Shown here: positions 9,501 to 18,944 of the stretch, in pieces
Position numbering within the stretch: the stretch's first letter is position 1
Layout: each line of letters opens with the position of its first letter
Translations under genes and position numbers: made by a program
Source of the DNA: Pelagophyceae sp. CCMP2097
Lineage: Eukaryota; Sar; Pelagophyceae
DNA length: 32,075 nt
Assembly (NCBI GenBank): GCA_026770575.1
Contig: MU657492.1
Span: 25,138-57,212 of the forward strand
Direction: 5' to 3'
Notes under the pieces: generated by a model
The model's input: the letters and a program-made list of their open reading frames with translations, nothing else
What the model was told of the DNA's origin: nothing
The model's database searches: none

Positions 9501-9798
9501 GCGGGACATTTTTTGCAACAGTACCGCCTTGCGAGTTTCCTGTTACAACAATTTTCTTGTAAGGATAAGCAACTCGTTCATCTGATTTTTTCGTATCGCT
9601 GGTTTTAATCTCAAAGTTTGTAAACATATCGTTCAGATTATAAGGAAACGTTGGACGATAATTTATGTATACATATCAACCATCTTTATAGACCTTGGAT
9701 CTTCGATCGCTTAGTTCCATATTTTAAAAAAAATACAGGTGGTTTATTTTGCAACGCAGCACTTGATAAATTAGATGTTGTTTTTCTAAGATTTTCAT
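9460..9798 (-). pseudogene. Minus-strand remnant with GxSxGG motif (possible hydrolase)
   Basis: On the minus strand an ATG at 9798 opens MDENLRKTTSNLSSAALQNK, which shifts frame near 9690. It continues as an open stretch to a TAA at 9460-9462 with KKIVVTGNSQGGTVAKNV (about 9530-9580). GNSQGG has the form of the nucleophile elbow (GxSxGG) of alpha/beta hydrolases. An alternative is a damaged P-loop of a packaging ATPase that lost its lysine. The fragment is too short to decide. It is one of few minus-strand genes in the AT-rich part of E1. Confidence 0.25.
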
Positions 9799-9840
9799 CC
9801 ATAAGTTTATTTTTTATTTTTAAATATTATGTTTTTTATT

Positions 9841-10384
9841 ATGGTGGTAAAAATACAAATATATCTAGATAGTAAAAACGTTACGGATATACAAAGCGAG
9901 TCTTTTTTTTATTTAAAAATTTGTTTCTTGCTTTATTAGTTTACTTAATGTACCCGAAGATGTTCAGGTAAGTTATCGACTTTTATCAACAGATGGCGTT
10001 TGGGAGGGGTCATTTTTTTTAGGATCTAACTATGCAGAAGATATAGTAAATTTACTGAATGAAGGATTTAATATTTTTTTTTTAATAATATCGGTTCTAT
10101 CAAAATCTCCTTCGATCCGTCGACTTTATAGAAAGTACAATTTCCCCAGAATTCTTTTTTTGTTTGTTTACAATTATAGAAAGTGCAATTTGGGATCTTT
10201 CAATATTGTTCGAGGTGCAAATAGATTTACAACAGAAAGTACAACATCATGCGTTTTACGTGTAAATCAACATAACCTAAATAAATCTATAAGAGAAACT
10301 TCTCCGATAGAACGAGCGAATACGGTTATCATCCATCGTGTGGCTAAAGTACAAATCGTCAATGAGTTTGGTTCATATTATTAA
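9841..10384 (+). pseudogene. Unknown protein, probably structural, one frameshift
   Basis: The first segment (9841-9930) reads VVKIQIYLDSKNVTDIQ. After a shift the frame 9917-10384 is open for 155 codons with no ATG near its start (NVPEDVQVSYRLLSTDGVWE, then GSNYAEDIVNLLNEGFN, then a tail with RVNQHNLNKS and RVAKVQIVNEFGSYY). Its position upstream of the capsid-like gene and its beta-rich look suggest a virion component, but no family is recognised. A partial internal duplication (TATAGAAAGTRCAATTT at about 10128 and 10176) adds to the disruption. Confidence 0.4.
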
Positions 10385-10870
10385 TATAATGCTGTTGAAC
10401 CGATTTGATTCGCAAAAATTGTTAATCATTCAACGAATCAAGTATCTGTTTTCACTTAGATGATGGAAGCGTTTTATACCAGATAGATATCAAATATCCA
10501 TTGTTGTTTAATTCACATTTGCCCGGAGGGAGCATTTGATTAACAAAATGATCGACTCTATGTTCCAAATACACAAAGATACCCTTGTAGATGTTCATCA
10601 GATAAATAGTTGCCCGGAGGGAGCATTTGATTAACAAAATGATCGACTCTATGTACCAAATACACAAAGATACCCTTGTAGATGTTCATCAGATAAATAG
10701 AGCTGATTCCTTCAATGGACGAACCGATGTTCTCAGCAGACCCGAGTTAAATTGTAATTTTCCTTCCACTATAAATATTTATTTCGGGAAAATTCCAGGG
10801 CGATGATTTTAATTAATATATAACATCAAATAATGTGCCCCAAAACTCGAAACAAATATAAAAGCATCAA
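10385..10870 (+). other. Decayed coding region with a 91-bp tandem duplication
   Basis: Upstream of the duplication one frame reads LDDGSVLYQIDIKYPLLFNS (about 10456-10515). The duplicated block then begins GCCCGGAGGGAGCATTTGAT at 10521 and again at 10612. A frame after it reads MIDSMYQIHKDTLVDVHQIN and ends near DVLSADPS at about 10746. This looks like an old gene remnant with a later tandem duplication. The rest, to 10870, has no gene. Confidence 0.4.
10521..10700 (+). repeat. 91-bp tandem duplication
   Basis: The two copies (10521-10611 and 10612-10700) differ by very few bases: ATGTTCCAAAT versus ATGTACCAAAT, and the last two bases are missing from the second. Near identity in an otherwise decayed region means the duplication is recent compared with the stop codons around it, or is an assembly artefact. 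Confidence 0.9.
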
Positions 10871-10876
10871 GATCGC

Positions 10877-11236
10877 ATGCGTGCAAAAAAATTCACAACA
10901 TATATAACACATTCAAGAACATATACAGTCGATAATCGCACTATAAAAAAAATGTTCAAAGCGGTCAAAGTACTGTAATAAAAATCAAAATTACAAAAAG
11001 CAACCAACAAAAAGGATATAAAGCAAGAGGTGGGCAAAGTTGTTAAATCTTTTGGAGGACGACTAATAACAGTTTTTGAATTTGTAACCAAATACAACCC
11101 GGAATTAATCGAATATACTTTCCCAGTGTATGTTGCTGGGGAATTAATTAAATACACTTGTGATTTAATTCAAAAAAACATGTATTTTTATCAAAAAAAT
11201 AGATTAAAAGGGGATAGAAAAGATCAAGTTGTTTGA
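10877..11236 (+). pseudogene. Small basic protein, 119 codons with a double stop
   Basis: A single frame runs from ATG at 10877 (MRAKKFTTYITHSRTYTVDN) to TGA at 11234-11236, broken only by two adjacent TAA codons at 10976-10981. The N-terminal half is Lys/Arg-rich (RTIKKMFKAVKVL). The second half reads VGKVVKSFGGRLITVFEFVT and YTFPVYVAGELIKYTCDLIQ. It sits directly before the capsid-like gene, separated only by a later 423-bp insertion. A small basic virion protein is plausible, but no family is recognised. Confidence 0.4.
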
Positions 11237-11264
11237 TCTAAAGAAAGAAAGAAAAAACTCCTTA

Positions 11265-11687
11265 CAGGGTGAATGCGTCAATAAGATAGTGGATTTATCT
11301 TAAGGCAAAGGCGGTCTCTGACGCCAGTCGCTTATTTTTTAAGAAGGCGAAAGGCGCTGGCGGGCCGACGTTATCTTAAAAAAAGGCGCTTTTTCCGCCG
11401 AGGCGCGTGGTGGTTGCGTCGACCCTGGGCCGGGTGGCAGAGGCGGCAAACTTCTTCTTCTCTGGGGGCACTTGCCGCCCAGTACTGGAGTTGCGACACG
11501 CAGGTAAAGGCGCTTGAACTTTATTGCCATATTTGTCGCCCAAGGGCGGCTGAAGACGGTCCTCAAGGCCGATTATCTTATATTTTAAGAAAGCAAAGGC
11601 GACCGGCACCGTCGATTCGCTTACGCTTTAAGATCCCAAAGGCAACGGGTTGCCTTTGGCTACTATCTTATTGACGCATTCACCCTG
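11265..11687. mobile_element. 423-bp MITE with CAGGG termini and TA target duplication
   Basis: Perfect 26-bp terminal inverted repeats, CAGGGTGAATGCGTCAATAA and six more bases, occupy 11265-11290 and 11662-11687. TA flanks each end (11263-11264 and 11688-11689). TA duplications with CAG-type ends are typical of the Tc1/mariner-pogo superfamily. The interior is GC-rich with further inverted words (AAGGCGAAAGGCGC, GATTATCTTATATTTTAAGA) and no gene. It inserted between the small basic gene and the capsid-like gene of E1. Confidence 0.85.
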
Positions 11688-11728
11688 TACCGTTCAATAT
11701 AGAATAATTTAAAATTATAGTGTTTTGT

Positions 11729-11975
11729 ATGTATATTTACTCTTCTGATCATGACATGTTGAAACCTTTTCTATCACACAAATTACTTGGCATCGGTGCT
11801 GGCCAGTCTCCGTCTATTCAAAGTTATGATACACGACCCAATCCTATAAACCAACAGGCGGGTTTCACTTCAAACTCAACTATTCGTTTTTAAATTCCAG
11901 GACTTCAATCTTATACTTTCTTAGATTGCAATAACCCGTTCCGGAAAGTCCGCATCACAAATAAAAGTGATCTTC
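11729..11975 (+). pseudogene. Major-capsid-like protein, N-terminal part
   Basis: The frame opens with ATG at 11729 (MYIYSSDHDMLKPFLSHKLL) and runs with one in-frame TAA at 11891-11893 into IPGLQSYTFLDCNNPFRKVR. It is broken at 11976 by a fold-back element. The pattern of a short N-terminal arm followed by an F-x-I-P beta strand and a YxxLD segment resembles double-jelly-roll capsid proteins of polinton-like viruses and virophages. The identification rests on pattern and gene order, not on an alignment. The frame resumes at 12914. Confidence 0.45.
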
Positions 11976-12912
11976 ACCCCCATTATATACCAAACGCTAA
12001 TAATTTTTCCTGTTCAATTTTTTTGCTGTTTGAGGGTTTGCTGGAGAAAACCCGTCGACTTCGGCCTCTCAATGTCCTTTTTATTTGCGACGTCCCAAAA
12101 TCGGGACTTCACTTATTTGTTGGACCCCGCCACTTTTTTCCACAGGGGCAATTCGGGAGGTAGAAGATTTCTCAGCGCGCGCGCGCTCCCCGGAGGTCGC
12201 GAGTGGCGGGTTCGACGCGCGGCGTTGCGGACCACATGCAGTACCAAAAGTTTACCGCCGTCCCGCGCGCGCGCCGCCCACAATGTGCGGAAAAAGCTGG
12301 GAAGAGGACCGCGGGGCGCTCGCGGCGCACTTCGTGGGCCACTCAGGGTGGCCATCTTCTCGGGGTGGCGACCTCAGGGCACGAAGTGCTCCCTCCCGAG
12401 CCGGCGGAGCCCGTGGCCGAAAGGCCGCTCCGTTTCCCCCACGTCCGCCGCGTAGCGCTTGCGTCCCATCCCATAGTCTCGCCCGCCGGCCTCCCGGCGG
12501 CTCCGCTGGCTCGGGAGGGCCGCATCGTACCCTAAGGTCACCGCACCGCGAAGGTGGCATCCCTGAGCTGCCCACGAAGCGCGCTGCGTGCGCTCCGCGG
12601 CCCTCTTCCCACCTTCTTTCGCACACTCCGGGCGGCGCGCGCTCGCGACGGCGGTAAACTTTTGGTACTAAGTGTGGCTCGCGACGCCGCGCGTCGAACC
12701 CGCCACTCGCGACCTCCGGGGAGCGCGCGCGCGCTGAGAAAGTCTTTACCGCCCGAGGGAGGCTTTCTGCCAAAAAAAGGGGGCAAGGCACTTTTGGTAT
12801 AAACCGAATTCACCTCCTAAATTTCCGTATCCTCGGTCTTTTCCGACCCAAAATCCCGACGACGAAAAAATTGAACAGGAAAAATTATTAGCGTTTGGTA
12901 TATAATGGGGGT
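11976..12912. mobile_element. 937-bp fold-back element inside the capsid-like gene
   Basis: The outer 48 bp form a near-perfect inverted repeat (ACCCCCATTATATACCAAAC and onward at 11976; complement ending at 12912). Unlike a simple MITE, most of the interior is also inverted. The left arm (12165-12430) has CTCAGCGCGCGCGCTCC, GGTCGCGAGTGGCGGGTTCG and the GGTACTGCATG region, and these recur in reverse complement at about 12535-12760. The whole element could fold into one long hairpin. Open frames inside are by-products of GC-rich DNA. Clean removal of 938 (or 935) bases would put the two capsid halves back in one frame. Confidence 0.8.
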
Positions 12913-12913
12913 C

Positions 12914-13611
12914 AGTATGTTTTCAGTCCATCCGGATATGCGACCATGTATACTGATATCGAAGTTTCACAGCAAGGTAGCACCTTGTCTTCGCGTAATG
13001 GTTATGGGATATGGAGAGACTCTCAAGAAAAAAGGACACAGACTTTTACATTCGTATTCGCCTCTATGAACGGCGCTCAACATGATAATATTCCATCAGT
13101 TCAAGATCCGGAACTTAAACTCCCGCAAGACGCCGATGGTGACCGCGGGCTTGACCTTTTTCCGGGTAAGTCGATTATTCTATGTTACGAAATTAGCAAA
13201 CATGCCTCATGTTTTAGCGCCGGTATTCATTTACCTCTCTTCTCAGCATCTGATATCGACATCGCTTATACTCTTGGCGATTTTACTCAGTCAGGTTTGT
13301 TCAATACAAATTTAAAAACTGGATTATCTAATAAATCTTTTGTAATTGATGAAGTTGAAATGGTGTTAAGTATGCTCCAACCTCCCAAAAAGGTCGTTGA
13401 CTCAATTATGGCGGGTGTGATGGGTAAATATAAAATCGATTGTGCCAACTTTATCTATAATCAGTATCAATTTCCGGCGAAGCCTGGTTCAAATCACTTC
13501 AACAACTTAGGACTTGGTGTTCGCTCATTAGAGGAAATCAGCATTATTCAGACGCGAACTACATCGGACGTTGATCCAATAACCAATGATATTCATACAA
13601 TTTTCGTTTAA
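12914..13611 (+). pseudogene. Major-capsid-like protein, main part
   Basis: This is the longest AT-rich reading frame without stops in E1, about 232 codons from 12914 to the TAA at 13609-13611. It begins QYVFSPSGYATMYTDIEVSQ and includes RTQTFTFVFASMNGAQHDNI, an LFPGKSIILCYEISK strand pair, FVIDEVEMVLSMLQPPKKVV and YNQYQFPAKPGSNHFNN. Alternating beta strands with long loops fit a jelly-roll capsid protein, and the FVIDEVEMVLSML segment resembles the strand linking the two jelly rolls. Without the insertion the protein would be about 315 codons, short for a full double jelly roll. The C-terminus may therefore continue in the next frame (13629-14022). An alternative is a different virion protein. 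Confidence 0.5.
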
Positions 13612-13628
13612 AAAATACTTTAAAAATA

Positions 13629-14022
13629 ATGTAGTGTTCTTGTTGGTGGGGTTCTCGTTCAGGCACCTCGGGAAGTTCCGGCTTCAGAATCAGAATGTCA
13701 AGCTATGTCGATGATCGCATCAGGTATTATGGGAACCCATAAATTACCCCTTGGTCTGAATCGCGAGGAATTTTCGCAAGATGTTTATGATGTGTCTAAA
13801 AGTAGAATCCCTACGTTTGAGGCGCGTTTAAACGTGTGTAGTGTGAAAAGTACCGCGCATATAAGTTCCGGTATTTCAACGCTCGAGACAACAACAGGAT
13901 TGGTTATGTCATTCAGTGAGGAAGCAGATCAACCTGTTCAACTACACGTTTAATCCACGTATCGACAGGCATTGGTTCTTGATACGACAGGTCCGCAAGC
14001 ACTCTGGACTGTTGATATGTAA
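13629..14022 (+). pseudogene. Second structural-looking frame or capsid C-terminus
   Basis: The frame is open from 13629 to a final TAA at 14020-14022 with one internal TAA at 13951-13953. It contains QAPREVPASESECQAMSMIA, GLNREEFSQDVYDVSKSRIP and FEARLNVCSVKSTAHISSG, ending LDTTGPQALWTVDM. It starts 17 bases after the capsid-like stop, so it is either the next gene or the C-terminal jelly roll separated by a frameshift. The short spacing and beta-rich composition support a virion role. No family was recognised. Confidence 0.4.
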
Positions 14023-14056
14023 TTTTATTTATAAATAAATAAATAAAATATTATAT

Positions 14057-16012
14057 ATGTCGATACAGTTAAAAAGAAGCGGTATCCGACCTGTGCCAAG
14101 TGCTCCAGAAATTTTGGAATACACCGCAGGATTAGGTATAAATATCGAGGATTGCGTTATAACAAAGAAAATCTGGACACATTCACAAAAACCGAAATAA
14201 ATAATGAAATAGATGAAAAATACAAAATATTGTTCCTGTTTCATTTAATTCTGGGAGAGACATAGAAACTATGGATAATGTTGTATCATTAAACGAGTCA
14301 TTCATTAGCTAAGACGAAGTACGACTTATTTATTTCCCCAAAGAAATCATTGATACTAAAATAATATTAGCCACCTCATCCCAACTTATACGAAATAAAA
14401 TAGCTTCCATGGTGAATCGACCCTCATCAGGTATCAATTATTTTCTGAAACGAATCTATTTAAATCAAACGGATTGAGTGGGATTCAGAAAATAAATGGG
14501 GGGCTGCGTTTCAACAATAATGCCGGTTTTAACTCACATACTATAAATTTCAGTAACGAGTTCTTGTTTTCTGACAATCCGCTTTCCACTGTTTCCGAAA
14601 CATCATGAAATCCACAATTATTTTCAAATCAAAATTAAACAAATAAAACTTTTCTAATAATCAATGATGGCATTCAAGTTGTTGATGGAGTAGTTATTCA
14701 AGTTACTCAACACGGGCAACAACAGGTTATGATTTAAATGAGTTTGATGCAAATTTTGAAAGTGAGATTAATCATGTTAAGACATCAATAAATACGGTAC
14801 AAACGAATACAAACATTGAAGCAACTCGAGTAATTGGTGATTTAAATGATTTAAGAGATAAAATAAAATAACTCTTGATACAGATAATCTAAAAATAAAA
14901 ATAATTTCAAAACCAGTCATATTCGGAAAACAGTAACGCGGGGGTTAACTCAACAACTTCCCAGGGGGGGACAAGGCATTCAGAGTGAGAAGGGAGACCA
15001 AGCGGAACCGTACAACGTTAATAGCGGATTGACCCTGACAGATAACGCAATTTCTGTCAATTTAGATATTCTCAGTAAAACCAAAATATCAACAAAATTC
15101 TATCATAAGACAGATATTGTCGAAAAATTATCAATTGTACAAAATCTGACAGTTTCCCGCGGTTTGAACCTAATCAATAACGATGTTTCTGTACAAGATA
15201 AATATTTTGATTCAACACAAAACGCTGATTTGTACTACCATAAAACTGAATTAAATTCAAGATTTAACTCTTTACCGAATTATACGTATGGTAGATGGAT
15301 TATTAAATCTGATAATAATACAGTGTCCATTGGTTCTGATATTTTCGCTAAAAATCAGAATGCTTTTCTATATTTTAATAAAACAGAAATCAAAACTCGC
15401 TAAGATACATTAACCCGTTTTTCGTATGGACTGGGGGGGGGCTATTTAGATCTAACACCGATTTAATACGCGTCAACGGAAATTTTTACAATAATTTGGA
15501 AAATCAACAAATTTATTATAATAAAAGTGAGATTGATACCAAATTAACAAATAAAGTAGAAACATTTTCTGTCGCAAGAGGCTTGAATTTCTTAAACAAT
15601 GTATTGACCCTGAAAGATGAGATATTACATAACGTAGAAATTGCTGAACGTTATTATAATAAAGAAACGATTGATAATATAATTTCAGAAAATAAGGGCA
15701 CTTCTTCTATGATCAGAAATGAATTAGAACGGGCCGTATCTTCAACAACCAGTGGAATACGTTACGATGCTGATAGTGCTATTTTAAGTGTAAATGCTTT
15801 AAATGAAGTTCAAAAACTAAGCGACGGTTCTTTCATTCAGAAATACCGCCGGGTTTGACAGTTTCTCTTTGCGATTTTCATCTGATTTTTCTTTCAGTAG
15901 TTCGTTATCAACTTTGAGCCAGGTTTCCCTAAATCCAGTTAGTTTTTACAATAGAACACAGACGCGGGATAAAATCCACTACGAGCTGAGCCCCCTCTTA
16001 AAAACATTTCTT
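14057..16012 (+). pseudogene. Fibre-like protein with YYxKTEI repeats, frameshifted
   Basis: The gene starts MSIQLKRSGIRPVPSAPEIL at 14057 and is cut by many frameshifts before 15000. Two long open pieces remain: 15029-15403 and 15496-15858. They carry the repeat typical of trimeric phage and giant-virus fibres: FYHKTDIVEKL, YYHKTELNSRF, YFNKTEIKTR, YYNKSEIDTKL and YYNKETIDNII, plus FTKTEINNEI near 14180 and FYNRTQTRDKI near 15950. Each is preceded by a GLNLINNDVSV-type strand, with a spacing of about 45 residues. A short Gly-x-x stretch (GIQSEKGDQAEP, about 14970-15012) looks collagen-like. These proteins act in host attachment. The frame runs on to about 16010 before GC-rich DNA begins. Confidence 0.65.
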
Positions 16013-16119
16013 AAACCTCGTTTTCACACGCCAAATGTTGCCACCATTTCAATGCAAGGAATCTGCAAGTGCAGCACGTTTTACAAAACTTTTCATACTC
16101 TTACACAATACAGGTCGAA

Positions 16120-17545
16120 GGTAGCTTTGGCAGCGTGGCGCCACGGGCGGGGCCCGTCTTCTTTGGACCCAAGATGGTCCATCGCTTCGTCTCGCGAGGC
16201 CCATCCGGCACAACATCTTAGGTCCAAAAGGGGCGGCGTCGGTCGCTCGTTCTGGTCCTTCAAGTTGCGGCGCCTGCGCCGAAACCGGTGCGGCTCTTTG
16301 CGGGGACCGTCTTATATGGACCTAAGATGGTCCATCTCTTGGGGTGGCATGTCTCAAGCCATAGAGACCTTATGCAATGACAGCTTTCATACAGGCGGAG
16401 GCGCCCCGCGGCGGCCGCGGCGATGCTTCAAGACGCGGCAGGGGCGTGGCGCTTCTCGGCCTCTTCTACATTGGAACTTACGGGCCGGTTCGTGCTCGTC
16501 GAGCACCTCGAGCAGACCTACGGCCTCACGCGCGAGCAGCTCGTGGCGGCGACCCAAAAGGAGCCGCTTGTCTGTCACCTGGGCAGGTGGTTTACGACGG
16601 CTGTCGGTCAGGACGGGCCTCGCGGCTACCACATCACGCACTTTGCGTACAACCCCGACGAGGGCTGCGTGCCGCACGGCCCGCAAAAGGCGATGGGCGT
16701 CTTTGGTCCCGCGATGGGCGTCGCCAAGAAGCGGCGTAGCCTCGCGCCGCCCGACCGCGACGGCCCGGTTGCCACCACGCGGCAACAAGCAGCGCCGAAG
16801 TCGGCTCGCCGGGCAGCTCAAGAGGCCAAGCGGGCCTCGCGCCCGTCGACGCCGAAGCACGGTGCGAGCAGCGGAGGGCTTCAAGCGCTCGCCGCCGCGC
16901 GCGACGGGAGGCACGACGAGGCTCGGGTCACGTACGCGGCCCAGTTGGCTGCGCTGGAGGCGCAGGTGGACGCGCGGGTGGACGCGCGGGTGGAGGCGCG
17001 CCTCGCTGCCGAGGGTGCAAAGATGAAGCGCGACGCCGAAGCTATCGCCACCAAGGCCACAGACCGCGCTCTCGTCCGCACGGTGTCGCCGCGTTCGAGG
17101 TGCCCGAACCCTGGCACTGGCATGACGGCAGCCGAGCCGGCCGGGTCTGCCGCGGGGATCGCCGGAGAGACGATCGTCGCGCCAGACCCGACGCGGGCCA
17201 CCACGACGCGCAGAGCGCCGGCATCCAGTTGCACCGTGACGGTGTTGGAAGAGACCGCGACGATTGTGCCCGAGGCCCCGGTCGTCCCAAATCCCTCGAC
17301 GCGCTCAAACAGCCCCAGTGGCGCGTCGCCGCGCGAGCGCTTGCCCGAGGCCATATTCAACACCGATGACCAGTCGCTCCTGCGCAGGCCCCCTCGACCG
17401 CACGTGGGCCGCCGGATCACGAGAAGTGAGCGGCGGCGAAATGGTGCGGCATTCAAGCTGATGCGCCGCGCCTGCCTTTTCTGGCAAGGTCTTTCTTGAC
17501 CCCTCATACTGTCTTGTAAACACACTGAATAAGTATTATGACGCA
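16120..17545. mobile_element. GC-rich block inserted in the fibre region
   Basis: Base composition changes sharply from AT-rich to host-like GC-rich at about 16120 and back at about 17545. The left part (16130-16380) has no gene but carries a motif three times: GGACCCAAGATGGTCC at 16166, its inverted form near 16220, and GGACCTAAGATGGTCC near 16318. The rest is one long open frame. I could not find matching ends or a target duplication, so the element type is unknown. It separates the fibre repeats from the fibre-tip-like segment at 17640. Confidence 0.5.
16423..17499 (+). CDS. Hypothetical GC-rich protein, 358 aa, with a short Ala/Arg coiled segment
   Basis: The longest intact frame in the window that is likely real. 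The N-terminal 110 residues look globular: TYGLTREQLVAATQKEPLVC, HLGRWFTTAVG, GYHITHFAYNPDEGCVPHG, AMGVFGPAMGV. They are followed by a basic linker (KKRRSLAPP) and a predicted helical stretch near residues 165-210 with EAQVDARVDARVEARLAAEG. The C-terminal part is Pro/Thr/Arg-rich and probably disordered. I recognise no family. The first part looks like a real domain because hydrophobic spacing and glycines are not those of random GC-rich sequence. It could be host cargo or a transposon-encoded protein. Confidence 0.45.
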   Translation: MLQDAAGAWRFSASSTLELTGRFVLVEHLEQTYGLTREQLVAATQKEPLVCHLGRWFTTAVGQDGPRGYHITHFAYNPDEGCVPHGPQKAMGVFGPAMGVAKKRRSLAPPDRDGPVATTRQQAAPKSARRAAQEAKRASRPSTPKHGASSGGLQALAAARDGRHDEARVTYAAQLAALEAQVDARVDARVEARLAAEGAKMKRDAEAIATKATDRALVRTVSPRSRCPNPGTGMTAAEPAGSAAGIAGETIVAPDPTRATTTRRAPASSCTVTVLEETATIVPEAPVVPNPSTRSNSPSGASPRERLPEAIFNTDDQSLLRRPPRPHVGRRITRSERRRNGAAFKLMRRACLFWQGLS

Positions 17546-17573
17546 ATGAAAGTGCAAGCTTTTGTCATAATAC
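17533..17573. repeat. Small hairpin at the right edge of the GC-rich block
   Basis: GTATTATGAC at 17533-17542 pairs with GTCATAATAC at 17564-17573 around a 21-nt loop that contains AAAG and CTTT. It lies at the boundary between GC-rich and AT-rich DNA and could be an insertion scar, an element end or a transcript end signal. Confidence 0.45.
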
Positions 17574-17639
17574 GATAGGGGGAGGCTAAGCTCGTAGTGC
17601 ATCGAAGAAATAGGCGGGATTGTCGGTAAAAATTACATT

Positions 17640-18210
17640 TTGAGTACCGTAAGAAATTATTTCTTACGTGATTCAGGCGCATTTAAAATAATGGTTGATT
17701 TTATAACAACTGTTTCCAAATCAACGATAAGAGCGCATCTTAATGGTATTCAATTCCGTAAAGACACCTCAATACTTGGAGCATTTAATATGTTCTTCGA
17801 TACGGATTTTTTTCACTTTTTCAACTGGTGTAAAAAAATAGTGTTTCAAATATTACAATTTCCAATAAATAAAATAGAAATTGTTGCCACAGGACGATGG
17901 TTTGTAACTCGTGACTCGAATAATAAAATGATTTCTATACCTCATGATGATACTTATATAAACATCAATTGGAATGATAGGGGGTCTGTTCACCCTGGGT
18001 GTACCTCGACAAAGATTTAATTTTAATAAAAACGTTAATTCACTCGATTATCAGATACATTTAACACCTCGGAATTTTCTCCTCGATCATAGACAAAATA
18101 AATACATTCCAACTGAAGGAAAGGCTTCATCATTCTTTGATGTAGAGATGCAAAACTTAAATTATGATACCAGAATGGACTACAGTATCGTCGTATATAT
18201 GGAGGTATAA
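17640..18210 (+). pseudogene. Probable fibre tip or late structural gene, one frameshift
   Basis: Frame 17640-18020 reads VRNYFLRDSGAFKIMVDFIT, ILGAFNMFFDTDFFHFFNWC, VATGRWFVTRDSNNKMISIP and DDTYININW. Near 17980 the sense moves to the frame 17974-18210 (LFTLGVPRQRFNFNKNVNSL, YQIHLTPRNFLL, NYDTRMDYSIVVYMEV), ending with TAA at 18208-18210. Together they make about 190 residues of beta-rich sequence. The position after the fibre repeats suggests a C-terminal knob cut off by the GC-rich insertion, or a separate virion gene. No family was recognised. Confidence 0.4.
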
Positions 18211-18434
18211 ATATGTACAATTTATTATAATTTTCGATTCACGCTGAGAGATTTTTAAACAAGCACACGGATATTCCAAAACTTGTTATTATTATTTATT
18301 ATCCTGACTTATATAGGGGGGGCTTGCCCCTATTGGATTCTGCTCCCTATTGGATTCTGGACCCCTGGGTCAGCGAAAGTGCACATCCATTATTTGGAAA
18401 TGTGTTTACATAGAGAGTGTATCGGGGGTCTATC

Positions 18435-18944
18435 NNNNNNNNNNNNNNNNNNNNNNNNNNNNNNNNNNNNNNNNNNNNNNNNNNNNNNNNNNNNNNNNNN
18501 NNNNNNNNNNNNNNNNNNNNNNNNNNNNNNNNNNNNNNNNNNNNNNNNNNNNNNNNNNNNNNNNNNNNNNNNNNNNNNNNNNNNNNNNNNNNNNNNNNNN
18601 NNNNNNNNNNNNNNNNNNNNNNNNNNNNNNNNNNNNNNNNNNNNNNNNNNNNNNNNNNNNNNNNNNNNNNNNNNNNNNNNNNNNNNNNNNNNNNNNNNNN
18701 NNNNNNNNNNNNNNNNNNNNNNNNNNNNNNNNNNNNNNNNNNNNNNNNNNNNNNNNNNNNNNNNNNNNNNNNNNNNNNNNNNNNNNNNNNNNNNNNNNNN
18801 NNNNNNNNNNNNNNNNNNNNNNNNNNNNNNNNNNNNNNNNNNNNNNNNNNNNNNNNNNNNNNNNNNNNNNNNNNNNNNNNNNNNNNNNNNNNNNNNNNNN
18901 NNNNNNNNNNNNNNNNNNNNNNNNNNNNNNNNNNNNNNNNNNNN
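18435..18944. other. Assembly gap of 510 N
   Basis: A run of 510 undetermined bases. Reading frames that cross it are meaningless, and the size may not be real. Confidence 1.

Noticed and set aside
9321..9518. A 65-codon minus-strand frame
   Set aside because: The plus strand at the same place reads more like protein (MEDLKKNSVNLAISRQKYDK). Only the GNSQGG frame next to it was kept, at low confidence.
12085..12813. Several GC-rich frames inside the fold-back element
   Set aside because: They come from both strands of a palindrome and mirror each other, with no protein-like pattern.
15869..17026. A 385-codon frame joining the fibre end to GC-rich sequence
   Set aside because: It crosses the composition boundary and is in a different frame from the better GC-rich gene at 16423-17499. 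Only its first part (to about 16010) is kept as fibre.
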